The notes beneath the pieces are model-generated. The model did not search any database. It worked only from the letters and a program-made list of their open reading frames with translations, and was not told the DNA's origin. 64,000 bases of DNA, from contig NZ_FOKI01000008.1 in the NCBI RefSeq assembly GCF_900111985.1, positions 119,380 through 183,379 of the forward strand. Direction: 5' to 3'. This document shows, piece by piece, positions 55,184 to 64,000 of this stretch (positions within the stretch are counted from its first letter, which is position 1; each line of letters opens with the position of its first letter). A program made the position numbers and the translations under genes. Source of the DNA: Clostridium frigidicarnis. GTDB taxonomy: Bacteria; Bacillota; Clostridia; Clostridiales; Clostridiaceae.

Positions 55184-55711
55184 CTAATTATTATTAAAAA
55201 AACTTTCAAATGAAGTCTCGTCTTTTAGTAAGTTTTTTAAATCTTCACCATATTTTTTTTCTAATTCTTTTCTATTATATTTATAAGAGTTTTCACCTAC
55301 GTTATCTACATTGAATTCTATAATGTCAGCATTTTGTATAAGTCATAATAATACTACAGCGTTCTTCTCTAAAAGCTCACTAGGTTTTTTGTTGCTCCAA
55401 AAATTATTATAATCATCTGTACCCAAATTTTGATTTGCTTTATAATTAACGATTATTCCATAAGGCTCTTTATCAGTCTGTAAACTAAATCCTTCGTTAT
55501 AATTGTTACCAGGTAACCTGTCTATTATATTTCCTACAGCACTATTATCACCTACATATGAGCCCTTGTATTTTAGCAAATCATCTATTTCAACTTGCGA
55601 AATAGTTTCCATATTTTGATGTGATGTTTTAGTAGAAGTACCCACACAACCTATTAAACTAATTGATACAATTATTATTACAGGAACAAATATTTTGAAT
55701 TTATTTTTCAT
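55184..55711 (-). pseudogene. DUF4825 lipoprotein interrupted by an in-frame UGA
   Basis: A reading frame of 175 codons broken only by UGA at 55343-55345. The start at 55711 has AGGAGG ahead of it. The signal peptide ends in the lipobox LIGC. YKGSYVGDNSAVGNIIDRLP and later NAVVLL match DUF4825. After the UGA the same frame continues LIQNADIIEFNVDNVG, which completes the domain, then a charged tail to TAG just before the terminator. The UGA sits at a hydrophobic or small-residue position in the family, not at a catalytic cysteine, and I saw no convincing SECIS. A nonsense mutation or base-call error is therefore more likely than selenocysteine. The product may be a truncated 122-residue lipoprotein. 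Confidence 0.6.
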
Positions 55712-55973
55712 ATAATCCCTCCTTTTATTTTTTGATGTCATATTTTACAAGTAGAATAATTCAATTGTTCATTACTATATAATTTATTATATAGTAATTA
55801 TATAGTGATATAAATATTGGTTATATTTCTTCAAATTGCTGTGTATAGCATTAATATGTTGAATATGATAAATTCCTTATTTATATTTTCCTTCTTTTAT
55901 ACGTTTATGATCTAGTAAAAGTTTTTGGGCAAATTAACTATATCTCCTATAATTATCAGTACAAAGGATAGAG

Positions 55974-56711
55974 CTATCGAGGTATCATCAAGCCAATTAT
56001 AGGAGCACATATTATTCCCATCTGTGCTGTTATATAAGTTATCCATACAGCTATTCCCTCTAATTTAAAGTTATATCCTAATATATCCGTTGAGGCTATT
56101 ATACAATCTGATATCATAAAAATTATTGCAGCTAGGAATGTATACTTAAATACTCCCCCAACACTTATAAATAAGAACATTGAAAATATGAACATATTTG
56201 TTATTATTGCACCATAAAATATTGCTCCTAATTCTGTTATTTTTTCTTCAGAATACTTTCCTATAAAAGATTTATATTCTAAAATTACTACAGATAAAAA
56301 TATTACTATAGCAACTATCAAATAGTATAATTTAAAAACATCTTCATTTATCATTACACTTATATATGCTAACGCATAATTTATATGTGCTAATGAAAAT
56401 ATAATCATACCCCCAATTAAATTGTTTTTAGTTTTTATAAGCCTACACATTATCAAATCTGCAAAAGATGATAAAATCATTCCTATAAGTACAAACATAG
56501 AATACTTATGAGTCAAATTATTAGAATTCAAAAAAACTATTATTGCAGTAAATGACATAAGAAAACTAATACTTACCTTAATAGGTCTTGGTAACATTCT
56601 TTTAAATTTGTGATTTTTAGGTCTATTAAATGCTATAATAATTCCACTTATAAATAAAATGCATTGAATTACTATAATATACTTAATAGTCTCCAACCCT
56701 AAATTTATCAT
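55974..56711 (-). CDS. YhhN-family (lysoplasmalogenase-like) membrane protein
   Basis: About 245 residues with eight hydrophobic helices. The YhhN family signatures are present: ILSSFADLIMC and the later AAIIFMISDCIIAST, whose acidic residues are proposed catalytic positions, and HINYALAY. Relatives include lysoplasmalogenases that cleave the vinyl-ether bond of lysoplasmalogens, lipids that are common in clostridia. The start at 56711 follows GGGGGTGG closely. Alternative in-frame starts upstream exist. Monocistronic by appearance. Confidence 0.75.
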   Translation of the reverse strand: MINLGLETIKYIIVIQCILFISGIIIAFNRPKNHKFKRMLPRPIKVSISFLMSFTAIIVFLNSNNLTHKYSMFVLIGMILSSFADLIMCRLIKTKNNLIGGMIIFSLAHINYALAYISVMINEDVFKLYYLIVAIVIFLSVVILEYKSFIGKYSEEKITELGAIFYGAIITNMFIFSMFLFISVGGVFKYTFLAAIIFMISDCIIASTDILGYNFKLEGIAVWITYITAQMGIICAPIIGLMIPR

Positions 56712-56826
56712 AACCACCCCCATTACAATCATCTAATATTTTACCATATATTTCATAATTGTATAATACTGATTTTAACCTTTTTCTGTACATATGTTAT
56801 TATTAAAGCTAAAATTAGTTAAAATA

Positions 56827-56869
56827 AAAATGGAATATCTCAAAATTACTTTTCAAGATAATCCATTTT
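56827..56869 (-). terminator. Terminator after the transglycosylase-like gene
   Basis: AAAATGGA and AGATA on one side pair with TATCT and TCCATTTT on the other. A T-rich tail follows on the minus strand. It ends the permease/hypothetical transcript. Confidence 0.7.
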
Positions 56870-56898
56870 ATAATATTTTAATTTCTATATTATATTTA

Positions 56899-57339
56899 TT
56901 ATTTGTTAAGTTCGTAATGAAATATTTTATACCATGATTTTTCTCTTAATATACTTAACGCATATTTCTTAGCTTCTTCATTAGATAATCCCATATCTTT
57001 TTCTGCAATACTAATTAAACACTCCTCTATATTGGAATTTTTTTTATATTTGGATATCAAATATGCTATTGCCTTTATTTTAAGTGATTCTTTATTCATA
57101 TCTTCTTTCTTAAAATCTATTAAATCACTCTCATTGCATAAATTAATTAAACAAGTATCATTTAATTTAACATCTTTTTTTACCATAGATATAACAATAC
57201 TAGGATCAACATTATATTCACTACTGTATTGTTTTATATCATAACTATTATCTACAGGATACAACATCTTATTTCCTATAATATACATTACACTAAACAA
57301 AAATACTATGATTATAATATTAAATATTATCTTCTTCAT
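56899..57339 (-). CDS. Membrane-anchored hypothetical protein with a degenerate transglycosylase-like N terminus
   Basis: 146 residues. One N-terminal membrane helix (about 4-22), then YDIKQYSSEYNVDPSIVISMVKKD. This resembles the first helices of lytic transglycosylase (SLT) domains, where the last two residues would be the catalytic Glu-Ser. Here they are Lys-Asp, and the later SLT motifs are absent. The C-terminal half is helical and charged. It begins 8 bases after the ABC permease gene, so it is probably co-transcribed. Function unknown; a catalytically dead derivative is one reading. Confidence 0.6.
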   Translation of the reverse strand: MKKIIFNIIIIVFLFSVMYIIGNKMLYPVDNSYDIKQYSSEYNVDPSIVISMVKKDVKLNDTCLINLCNESDLIDFKKEDMNKESLKIKAIAYLISKYKKNSNIEECLISIAEKDMGLSNEEAKKYALSILREKSWYKIFHYELNK

Positions 57340-57346
57340 ATTATAA

Positions 57347-59938
57347 TCACTCTATTTCCCTTAATCTCTCTACTATACTATTTTTACTTATAGATTTATA
57401 ACCAATTAATGGAACACTCATCATCAAAATAATATTTACTGCCATAGATATAATTGTTGATATAGCATATATATTAAAATTAAAACTTGAATATATAGGC
57501 ATTACCATTGGTGCTAGTAATGATACTCCAAATCCTAGTGGCAATATTAGGATTAATGATAGTAATGCATAATATATTCCTTCAAATACTATCATCTTTT
57601 TAATTTGCTTCTTGGTCATACCAATAGCTTCAAGCATTGAAAATTCCACTTTTCTTGATAATATCCCTGTTAAGGCTGTATTTATAACATTGAGCATACC
57701 AATAATGGCTAGTACCCCTGATACAATAAGTCCAACTATTATTACAATTTGCTTAAATCTTGATATTCCTTCAATGAAAAAATATTTAGAATTTATATTT
57801 AATTGTCTATTTCCACTACTTGCTACAACTTTAGAAACTATATCATTAGCTTCTTTTAAATTAGTATCTTTCTTTACATTAATTCCAATTTTCTTAATTG
57901 AATTTTCATAATCTTTAAATACATCTTTAAATTTATTTTCCTCTATATTTATAACTTCTAAGTTATTTGTCATCTCGAAATTATCTGAACCTTTTAATGG
58001 TTTTCCTACAACTGCCATTACAGTAAATTCTTCTTTAACTATACTTTCATTGCCTTTATTATCTCTTAAAATAAAGCTTATTGGCACATTATCCCCAGCT
58101 TTAATTACTCCATTATCATTATTTTTATATAAAATTATATAGTTTCCACCTGTAAATTCACTTTCTTTTATCTCTCCATCTATAATCCTTACTCTAGAAA
58201 TTTCATTTTTAAGTTCTTTTTCATTAAGACTTGAAACTTGAGCTCTAATATTCCCATCTTCACTATAGTAAAATCCACAATATCTTTTGGTCGGATCTCC
58301 ATAACCTTTAAACTCTTCTCCTATTTTTCCTTCTGGTAATATTTCTGATGAAAAATCATAGAACTCACCTTCTGTATTAGGAGTTATACCTTCATAATAA
58401 ATAGTTGTTTTGTCAACAAAGTTTAAATTTGATAATTTATCATATAATTCTTTTGTAATTGGTTTATATTCTCCATTGTCTAAATTAGAAATATTATTTT
58501 CAATTTGGAAGTCCCAAACCTCTTGATGATCTGCATGTTTCTTAGGATCTACTCCCATAAAAATATTAACTGCAAATATAAATATAGCTGCACTTATTGA
58601 TATTGATAAAATTGATATACCTACCTTTTTCTTATTTTTCATTATATTAGCCCAGGCCATATTATGAAGTTTTCCACCATTATATCCTTTTTTAATCTTT
58701 TTCTCTGATTTTATAGTACTTACTGTTGAATACTTAACTGCCTCTACTGGAGAAATTTTTTTAGCAATTTTAACTGACTTATTACAACTAATATAAACTG
58801 TAATTAAAGAAAATATAGCTGAGAATATAAATATGAACGGATTGCTATGAACCTTTACTAAACTTCCAAATGCCATCATTTCAAGAATCATTGGGGTTAG
58901 CTTAAATCCTATTAAATATCCCAATACTAATCCTATAGGTATTCCTATAATTGACAATATAAGACCCTGTCTTAGTATTATTTTCTTTATTTGTTTATCT
59001 GTTGTACCAATAGTTTTTAGTAACCCATAGAACCTAATATCTCTAACTACTGAAATATAAAAAATATTATATATAACAAGATAACCACTTAATAAAAGTA
59101 AAAATACAGCTATAGATATTATTAATATAAGATCTAATGGCTTATTCTGTTTAATAAAATCATTTTCTTTATGAAATTTTGGATGTTCTTTATATGAATT
59201 ACTTCCTACATCATTTGCTAGTGCTTTTATTTTATTTTTTGCTTCATCTATGGTAGATTTTTCATTTAAATTTTTTAAAGTAACTAATGCAGTGCCATTA
59301 ATTTTATTACTGTCTATCGGCCTAATAATTTCTTCTATAAATTTTGGAGATACAAATAATGCTGATTTACTAACGCCTCTTGGAACTATAGATTCATAAT
59401 AACCACTTAAAATAAATTGTATATTTCTACTTTCTCCATTTATATCCATTTCCAAATTAATTTTTTCACCTATATCGTATTTAAGATTTAATGAATCTAA
59501 AATCCATGTCGGTGCAATAATCTCTTTACAATTCTTAGGAAAGTTTCCTTCTTTAAGATTTATTCCCATCATATCGTATACTTCTTTGTCATCAGTTCCT
59601 TGTATTATTATATTTTCCTTTGAAATTTCTTTATTTTTAACAGGATTTAAGGTTGCATTTTGTATATATCCTATTTTATCTATATTACTATTTTTCTTTA
59701 AGTTATCATATTGTTCTCTGTTTAAATCTATATATCCATCTGAGTTTACTCCACTAATACTTATAATATCATAAACTTTTTTTGTATTAGAAAAAGTTAT
59801 ACCTACAGTAAATGTTGCAGTAAGTAATACTGTTGTTAAAATTATTGCTATTATTACAAATATATTTCTCATTTTATTAGTAGATAAGCTTCTTCTACTT
59901 ATTTTTTTTACTACTTTACTATTATTATTGTGTAACAC
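57347..59938 (-). CDS. ABC transporter permease with two FtsX domains
   Basis: 863 residues. One N-terminal helix (about 28-50), a large extracellular region, three helices (about 270-400, with FYGLLKTIGTTDKQIKKI), another helix with a second extracellular region, and a final FtsX triplet (about 730-860, with EFSMLEAIGMTKKQIKKM). This is the tandem FtsX/MacB-type layout of exporters and mechanotransmission systems, often for antimicrobial peptides or lipoproteins. It starts with GTG after AGGAGG, 13 bases after its ATPase gene. Substrate unknown. Confidence 0.88.
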   Translation of the reverse strand: MLHNNNSKVVKKISRRSLSTNKMRNIFVIIAIILTTVLLTATFTVGITFSNTKKVYDIISISGVNSDGYIDLNREQYDNLKKNSNIDKIGYIQNATLNPVKNKEISKENIIIQGTDDKEVYDMMGINLKEGNFPKNCKEIIAPTWILDSLNLKYDIGEKINLEMDINGESRNIQFILSGYYESIVPRGVSKSALFVSPKFIEEIIRPIDSNKINGTALVTLKNLNEKSTIDEAKNKIKALANDVGSNSYKEHPKFHKENDFIKQNKPLDLILIISIAVFLLLLSGYLVIYNIFYISVVRDIRFYGLLKTIGTTDKQIKKIILRQGLILSIIGIPIGLVLGYLIGFKLTPMILEMMAFGSLVKVHSNPFIFIFSAIFSLITVYISCNKSVKIAKKISPVEAVKYSTVSTIKSEKKIKKGYNGGKLHNMAWANIMKNKKKVGISILSISISAAIFIFAVNIFMGVDPKKHADHQEVWDFQIENNISNLDNGEYKPITKELYDKLSNLNFVDKTTIYYEGITPNTEGEFYDFSSEILPEGKIGEEFKGYGDPTKRYCGFYYSEDGNIRAQVSSLNEKELKNEISRVRIIDGEIKESEFTGGNYIILYKNNDNGVIKAGDNVPISFILRDNKGNESIVKEEFTVMAVVGKPLKGSDNFEMTNNLEVINIEENKFKDVFKDYENSIKKIGINVKKDTNLKEANDIVSKVVASSGNRQLNINSKYFFIEGISRFKQIVIIVGLIVSGVLAIIGMLNVINTALTGILSRKVEFSMLEAIGMTKKQIKKMIVFEGIYYALLSLILILPLGFGVSLLAPMVMPIYSSFNFNIYAISTIISMAVNIILMMSVPLIGYKSISKNSIVERLREIE

Positions 59939-59951
59939 TCTAAACTTCCTC

Positions 59952-60620
59952 CTACTTATCTACAATTTTACCATCTTCAATTCTTATAACTCTATGTGCC
60001 ATTTGTGCAATTACCTCATCGTGAGTAATCATAATAATTGTTTGATTAAATTTTTCACTTGTAACTTTAAGAAGCCCTAAAACTTCTTGTCCAGTTTTAC
60101 TATCTAGATTTCCTGTTGGCTCGTCTGCAAGTATAATAGATGGTTTGGTAACTAAAGCTCTAGCAATTGCCACACGCTGTTGCTGACCACCTGAAAGATT
60201 ATTAGGTAATCTATCTATTTTATCTTTAAGACCTAGTGTATTAATAATATTATCAACAAACTCTTTATCAATCTGCCCCCCATCAAGTTCTATAGGTAAG
60301 ACTATATTCTCATATACATTTAATATAGGAACAAGATTAAAACTCTGAAATATAAATCCAACATTTCTTCTTCTGAAAATAGTTAAGTCATCACTATTCA
60401 TTAAACATATATCTTTACCTTCTACATATACTTTTCCTTCTGTTGGTATATCAAGTCCTCCTAACATATTAAGCAATGTGCTTTTTCCTGATCCTGATGT
60501 TCCAACTATGGCTATAAACTCGCCTTTTTCAATATATATATTTACATCATCCAATGCCTTTACAAGATTCTCATCTTTACCATAATATTTTTTTACTCCT
60601 TTAGTCTCCAATATACTCAT
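59952..60620 (-). CDS. ABC transporter ATP-binding protein (MacB/LolD type)
   Basis: About 222 residues with Walker A GTSGSGKST, signature LSGGQQQRVAIARAL, Walker B IILADEPTGNLDS and the switch His in MITHDEVIA. The GNLDSKTG stretch is typical of the MacB/LolD/BceA group that partners FtsX permeases. The ATG at 60620 has AAGGAG 9 bases ahead of it; the in-frame ATG just upstream abuts that site. It is transcribed with the permease and lies just downstream of the two-component genes. Confidence 0.93.
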   Translation of the reverse strand: MSILETKGVKKYYGKDENLVKALDDVNIYIEKGEFIAIVGTSGSGKSTLLNMLGGLDIPTEGKVYVEGKDICLMNSDDLTIFRRRNVGFIFQSFNLVPILNVYENIVLPIELDGGQIDKEFVDNIINTLGLKDKIDRLPNNLSGGQQQRVAIARALVTKPSIILADEPTGNLDSKTGQEVLGLLKVTSEKFNQTIIMITHDEVIAQMAHRVIRIEDGKIVDK

Positions 60621-60917
60621 AAAATTCATCTCCTTAATAACTCTCTTGTTTACTACTCTTTAATGGTATCATGTTAAACTTTCTTATGTCCTCTCAGCTT
60701 TGTTATAATAATCAAGATAAATATCACAATTTTGTTATATTTATTTGCTACTAAAAATTATATAATTATGATATTAAAAAAATTCTTTATGATTATGACT
60801 TATAATCTTTATATAAACTTTGCTCAAAATAAACTTAGTCGGTTACAAATTATAATTTTAAAATGGCAATTTGAAGTAAGTGGTCATACTATTAGTGGAA
60901 CTTATTTTAAACATAAT
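60621..60917. other. Intergenic between the two-component genes and the ABC genes, no gene seen
   Basis: AT-rich DNA that should carry the ABC operon promoter, plausibly controlled by the neighbouring response regulator. I could not define a regulator box. Confidence 0.35.
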
Positions 60918-60943
60918 TAAAGGAGGAAAAAATCCCTCCTTTA
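60918..60943 (-). terminator. Terminator of the two-component operon
   Basis: TAAAGGAGG pairs with CCTCCTTTA around an AT loop, 22 bases after the histidine kinase stop. The U-tail on the minus strand is weak. Confidence 0.55.
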
Positions 60944-60965
60944 GGCTGTTTTTTGAAGATTCATT

Positions 60966-62033
60966 CTACATAATACTGTTAGGTAAAAATATTGAAAAGA
61001 TAGACCCTACTCCTTTTCGCGAATTAACCTTAATGTACCCACCTTCCATACTTATTATTTCTCTTGAAAGATAGAGCCCTATACCAACACCATCAATTGT
61101 ACTTACAGACTTAATTCTATAAAAACGCTTAAAAATATTATTTATTTCTTCCTTGTCTATTCCCATGCCTGAGTCCATAATATCTATTTTTGTAAATAGT
61201 TCCCACGACTCAACGCTAATTTTAATATTTCCTCCACTATAAGTATATTTTACTGCATTATCTAAAATATTAAATATAGCTTCGCTTGTCCATTTTGGAT
61301 CATAAAATGCCTTTATACTGTGATGACAATTAACTCTAACAGATATATTTTTCTTTTCAGCCTTTAAATATATACTACTTAAAGCCTGGGCAATAGTTTC
61401 ACTGATCTCATATTCTGTTAAGTTTAATTTTATAATTCCATTTTCAAGCCTAGACATTTTAATTAAAGCTTGTATTAACCATTCAAGTTTATTTATTTGT
61501 GATTTCATGTTATTTAAAAAGATAAGCCTATTACTTTCACTAAGCTTTCTATCAATCAAAGTATCATTATACATTGTTATATTTGCAATAGGAGTTTTTA
61601 TCTGATGAGATATATCTGAAATTAAAGATTTTATACTATTCTTTTCTATTTCATATTTTTCCTCTCTATCTTTCATAACCTCAACTAAATGTTTTAACTT
61701 GTTTTCAGTCTTAGATAATATAGTCTCTTCATTTATTTCAAAAGACAAATCATACTTTTGTAATATTATATTATCAATTACATATATAATTCTTTCTGAA
61801 AACTTTAAAATATCTTTTCTTATATAATAAATGAGTATAGTAATAATTAGTAAAATTATTATTATGAATATCAACGTATGCACTAATATGTTGTTCAATT
61901 CTTTATTAAGATATGGGGCTTGCTTTACAATATATTTTATTTTATATCTTAAAAATAATGAAAATATTATTGCTATAGCTAAAACTAATAAAAAAACTAT
62001 CCTGTATATATGGTCTTTAATAAACTTTTTCAT
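60966..62033 (-). CDS. Sensor histidine kinase, short intramembrane-sensing type
   Basis: 355 residues. Two membrane helices (about 12-34 and 50-72) are separated by a loop of about 15-20 residues, so there is no extracellular sensor domain. The DHp phospho-acceptor is in SDISHQIKTPIANI. The catalytic domain has N-box NILDNAVKYTYSGG, G1 MDSGMGI, and G2 VGIGLYLSREI. Kinases of this layout often sense through a partner ABC transporter, consistent with the FtsX-type genes beside it. The ATG overlaps the regulator stop as TAATG. Confidence 0.9.
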   Translation of the reverse strand: MKKFIKDHIYRIVFLLVLAIAIIFSLFLRYKIKYIVKQAPYLNKELNNILVHTLIFIIIILLIITILIYYIRKDILKFSERIIYVIDNIILQKYDLSFEINEETILSKTENKLKHLVEVMKDREEKYEIEKNSIKSLISDISHQIKTPIANITMYNDTLIDRKLSESNRLIFLNNMKSQINKLEWLIQALIKMSRLENGIIKLNLTEYEISETIAQALSSIYLKAEKKNISVRVNCHHSIKAFYDPKWTSEAIFNILDNAVKYTYSGGNIKISVESWELFTKIDIMDSGMGIDKEEINNIFKRFYRIKSVSTIDGVGIGLYLSREIISMEGGYIKVNSRKGVGSIFSIFLPNSIM

Positions 62034-62722
62034 TATTCCTCACCAGCCCAAACATATCCACTTCCATATACTGTCTTTATATATTTAGGTCTTGATGGAT
62101 TATCTTCTATTTTATTTCTTAATCTATTTATATTAACTGTTAAAACATGTTCTTCTATGAAGTCATCATCATCATATAAGACCTGTAAAAGCTTTTGTCT
62201 TGTTAACACTTTTCCCTTTGATTCTATTAATTTTTTAAAAAGCTTGTACTCTGTAGGTGCTAAGTCTATAGCTTTTCCATTCTTTTGAACTGTCATTTTA
62301 TCTAAATCAATTTTAAACTCATCAACTATAAAATCATTATTTACGTCTTTATTTTTAGATTTAGAATATCTTCTTAATAAAGCAAATACTCTTTCTCTTA
62401 AAATATTTAAATTAAAAGGTTTAGTTATATAATCATCTCCACCAATCCTAAATCCTGTAATTATGTCTAGTTCCATATCACAAGCTGTTAAAAATAAAAT
62501 ACCTGTATCATAATGTTTTCTTATCTCTCTACAAAAATCAAAGCCATTTCCATCTGGAAGATTTACATCTAATATTATTAAATCTATTTCTTTTTTCAAC
62601 AAATTTTCTTTTGCATCTTTTAAAGTATTTGATGATATAACCGTAAATCCATCCATATTAAGATTGAAAGTTATTCCATTATTTAAGGTAATATCATCTT
62701 CTACAATCATTATTGTACTCAT
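62033..62722 (-). CDS. OmpR-family response regulator
   Basis: 229 residues. The receiver domain has an acidic pocket (EDD), phospho-acceptor Asp in IILDVNLPDGNG, and conserved Thr/Lys (FLTACD, ITKPFN). The C-terminal winged helix includes LAPTEYKLFKKLI and TVNINRLRNKIEDNP, ending YGSGYVWA. AAAGGAG precedes the ATG. It probably controls the adjacent ABC transporter. First gene of the two-component pair. Confidence 0.93.
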   Translation of the reverse strand: MSTIMIVEDDITLNNGITFNLNMDGFTVISSNTLKDAKENLLKKEIDLIILDVNLPDGNGFDFCREIRKHYDTGILFLTACDMELDIITGFRIGGDDYITKPFNLNILRERVFALLRRYSKSKNKDVNNDFIVDEFKIDLDKMTVQKNGKAIDLAPTEYKLFKKLIESKGKVLTRQKLLQVLYDDDDFIEEHVLTVNINRLRNKIEDNPSRPKYIKTVYGSGYVWAGEE

Positions 62723-62968
62723 TGAATATTTCTCCTTTCTATAACCAAAACACTATTTAAAGTTCCATAACCTTGCTCTTATTCATAGCAAAATAATCAC
62801 ATACTATATTATTTTATTCGTTATATAATATGTCCTCTTTAATTTTCATATAATTGCATTTTCTTTTATTACAAATCAACTTTTTTCTCTTATTTATTTT
62901 TCTATATAATATTTTATATTTATTCTATGTATAAGCTTCTTATCATTATATATATTTATGTAAAATAT
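62723..62968. other. Intergenic between divergent units, no gene seen
   Basis: Separates the minus-strand regulator gene from the plus-strand GNAT remnant. AT-rich; must contain the regulator promoter. No RNA or ORF recognised. Confidence 0.35.
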
Positions 62969-62997
62969 TTGTAATTTAGTTAAAGTTTCTTTATAAT
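62969..62997 (+). promoter_or_regulatory. Sigma-A-type promoter for the GNAT gene
   Basis: TTGTAA, a 17-base spacer, and a consensus TATAAT at 62992-62997. It lies about 70 bases upstream of the GTG start. Confidence 0.6.
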
Positions 62998-63064
62998 TGA
63001 ATAATAAAACTCCACAAATTAATATGAACTAATTATTCAAACTTAAAATTAAGGGGGGATTGTT

Positions 63065-63639
63065 GTGTTATCACATAAAGGTACAGAAGCAATCAATGCA
63101 GATAGACTCTTACTGCGAAGATTTGAACTTAGTGACGCATATGATATGTTTAAAAACTGGGCAAATGATAGTGAGGTAACAAAATTTTTATCATGGAAAC
63201 CACATAGTAGTATAGAAGTTACTAAAGAAATTCTAGAGAAGTGGGGAAATGAGTATAATAATAATATCTATAATTGGGCTATTGAATTAAAAGAAATAGG
63301 AGAAGTTATTGGCAGCATTTGCATAGTTAAGTTAGATGAAAAAAACTATTCTTGTGAAATAGGGTATTGTACGTCAAGAATATACTGGGGCAAGGGCATA
63401 ATGAGTGAATCACTAAAAGCAGTAATTGACTATTTATTTCTGAAGTAGATTTTAATCGAATTGTTGCAAAACACGACACAAATAATGTTGCATCAGGTAA
63501 GGTAATGCTCAAAAGTGGAATGAAATATGAAGGAACATTAAGACAAGTTGAAATACGTGATAATAAAGAATTTTATGATTTGGCTGTATATGCAATTTTA
63601 AAAAATGATTGGTTAACCAAGAACAATCAATTATCATAA
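63065..63639 (+). pseudogene. GNAT acetyltransferase (RimJ/RimL-like), frameshifted
   Basis: The first frame (63065-63448) starts GTG after AAGGGGGG and encodes NADRLLLRRFELSDAYDMF, WAIELKEIGEVIGSICI and IGYCTSRIYWGKGIMSE, the usual RimJ/RimL-type domain. It stops shortly after VIDYLF. The rest of the domain (SEVDFNRIVAKHDTNNVASG, then VMLKSGMKYEGTLRQ) continues in another frame to a TAA at 63637. One missing T in a T run near 63440 accounts for the shift. It is a recent frameshift or a base-call error in a homopolymer. It lies just before an IS3 element. Confidence 0.75.
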
Positions 63640-63664
63640 TATATGAGTTTAGGGAAGTATAAAA

Positions 63665-63690
63665 TGAAGTGCACCCCAAATGTTAGACAC
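63665..63690. mobile_element. Left terminal inverted repeat of an IS3-family element
   Basis: TGAAGTGCACCCCAAATGTT and then AGACAC resembles the terminal repeats of the IS150-type branch of IS3, and lies 67 bases before the transposase start. The right end is outside the window. Confidence 0.65.
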
Positions 63691-63731
63691 TGAAAATAAG
63701 AAGTGTATAATAAAAAAGGGGTGTATATTTT

Positions 63732-64000
63732 ATGTCCAAAAGAAAAACGTATAGTGGAGAAATAAAACAGAAGGTTATAGAAGATATTAGGAATAATAAT
63801 CTAAGTTTTAGTGATGCAGAAAAAAAGTATGGAATTGCTGACTCAATCATCTCAAGATGGGATCGGATATATCTTGAAGAAGGTGTGGATGGATTATACA
63901 AACAGAGGTGTGGAAGAAAAAAAGGTGGCAGTAATCAAGGATATCCTAAGCAGCTGACTAAACAAGTTGAAGAAGATTTAATCGCTGAAAACCAAAGACT
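63732..64000 (+). CDS. IS3-family transposase OrfA (partial)
   Basis: The first 89 residues start MSKRKTYSGEIKQKVIEDI, with a helix-turn-helix region SFSDAEKKYGIADSIISRW and then a basic stretch RCGRKKGGSN. This is the DNA-binding OrfA of IS3-type (IS150 group) elements. The catalytic OrfB, usually reached by programmed frameshift, lies beyond the right edge. It is the only clear insertion sequence in the window. Confidence 0.85.
   Translation, partial: MSKRKTYSGEIKQKVIEDIRNNNLSFSDAEKKYGIADSIISRWDRIYLEEGVDGLYKQRCGRKKGGSNQGYPKQLTKQVEEDLIAENQR

Noticed and set aside
55343..55711. Confident call of a second selenoprotein
   Set aside because: The UGA replaces a non-catalytic position and no stable hairpin of the right geometry was found after it, so only the interruption is reported.

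Overview
The window is about 64 kb of very AT-rich DNA (genes near 28% GC by eye) with strong AGGAGG ribosome binding sites, frequent GTG and TTG starts, and U-tailed hairpin terminators. The proteins (ECF transporters, a one-polypeptide PurL, DUF4179/sigma pairs, DUF4250, a YedE selenium module) point to an anaerobic Firmicute, most likely Clostridium sensu stricto. I cannot name the species. Nearly all genes lie on the minus strand. No rRNA, tRNA or CRISPR array was seen.

Layout. 1-0.9 kb: start of an exonuclease III gene and a UPF0303/HbpS-like gene. 1.2-16.1 kb: an apparent vitamin B12 acquisition locus. Two cobalamin riboswitches, each followed by an intrinsic terminator, precede genes for extracellular proteins. 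These proteins are built from the two halves of animal intrinsic factor/transcobalamin: the alpha/alpha barrel (prenyltransferase-like repeats) and the DUF4430 beta domain. The set is a secreted DUF4430 protein, a secreted tandem-barrel protein, a 2462-residue membrane-anchored protein with two barrels, two DUF4430 domains and about 14 FIVAR-like repeats, and a DUF4430 lipoprotein. The lipoprotein is translationally coupled to a complete ECF transporter (T, fused A-A', S). Inference: B12 is caught by secreted and surface proteins, passed to the lipoprotein, and imported by the ECF module under B12 feedback.

16.3-20.4 kb: a YclNOPQ-type iron-siderophore ABC transporter behind two Fur boxes. 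20.5-31.2 kb: a C1A peptidase, an HD-domain protein, a 1410-residue SF1 helicase-nuclease, a flavin reductase, a Suv3-like helicase and a radical SAM enzyme. 31.4-32.9 kb: a coupled YedE/TusA-like/DUF3343 module linked to selenium. 33.5-38.4 kb: an ECF sigma factor with a DUF4179 partner, DUF4250, DUF975, an orphan membrane protein and a GNAT. 38.9-50.5 kb: the de novo purine genes in the order purL-E-C-F-M-N-H-D, with a 28-bp palindrome upstream of purL and AT-rich inverted-repeat elements in the spacers.

50.6-52.7 kb: a foreign-looking, GC-richer gene (degenerate beta-lactamase fold fused to GNAT) bracketed by direct repeats. 53.0-54.7 kb: a TVP38 membrane protein and a two-domain rhodanese lipoprotein whose catalytic cysteine codon is an in-frame UGA followed by a bSECIS-like hairpin. 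This is a probable selenoprotein that an ordinary ORF caller truncates, and it fits the YedE selenium module. 55.2-57.3 kb: a DUF4825 lipoprotein also interrupted by UGA (more likely a nonsense mutation), a YhhN-like membrane protein and a degenerate transglycosylase-like protein. 57.3-62.7 kb: a two-component system with a MacB/FtsX-type ABC transporter. 63.0-64 kb: a frameshifted GNAT and the left end of an IS3-family element running off the window.
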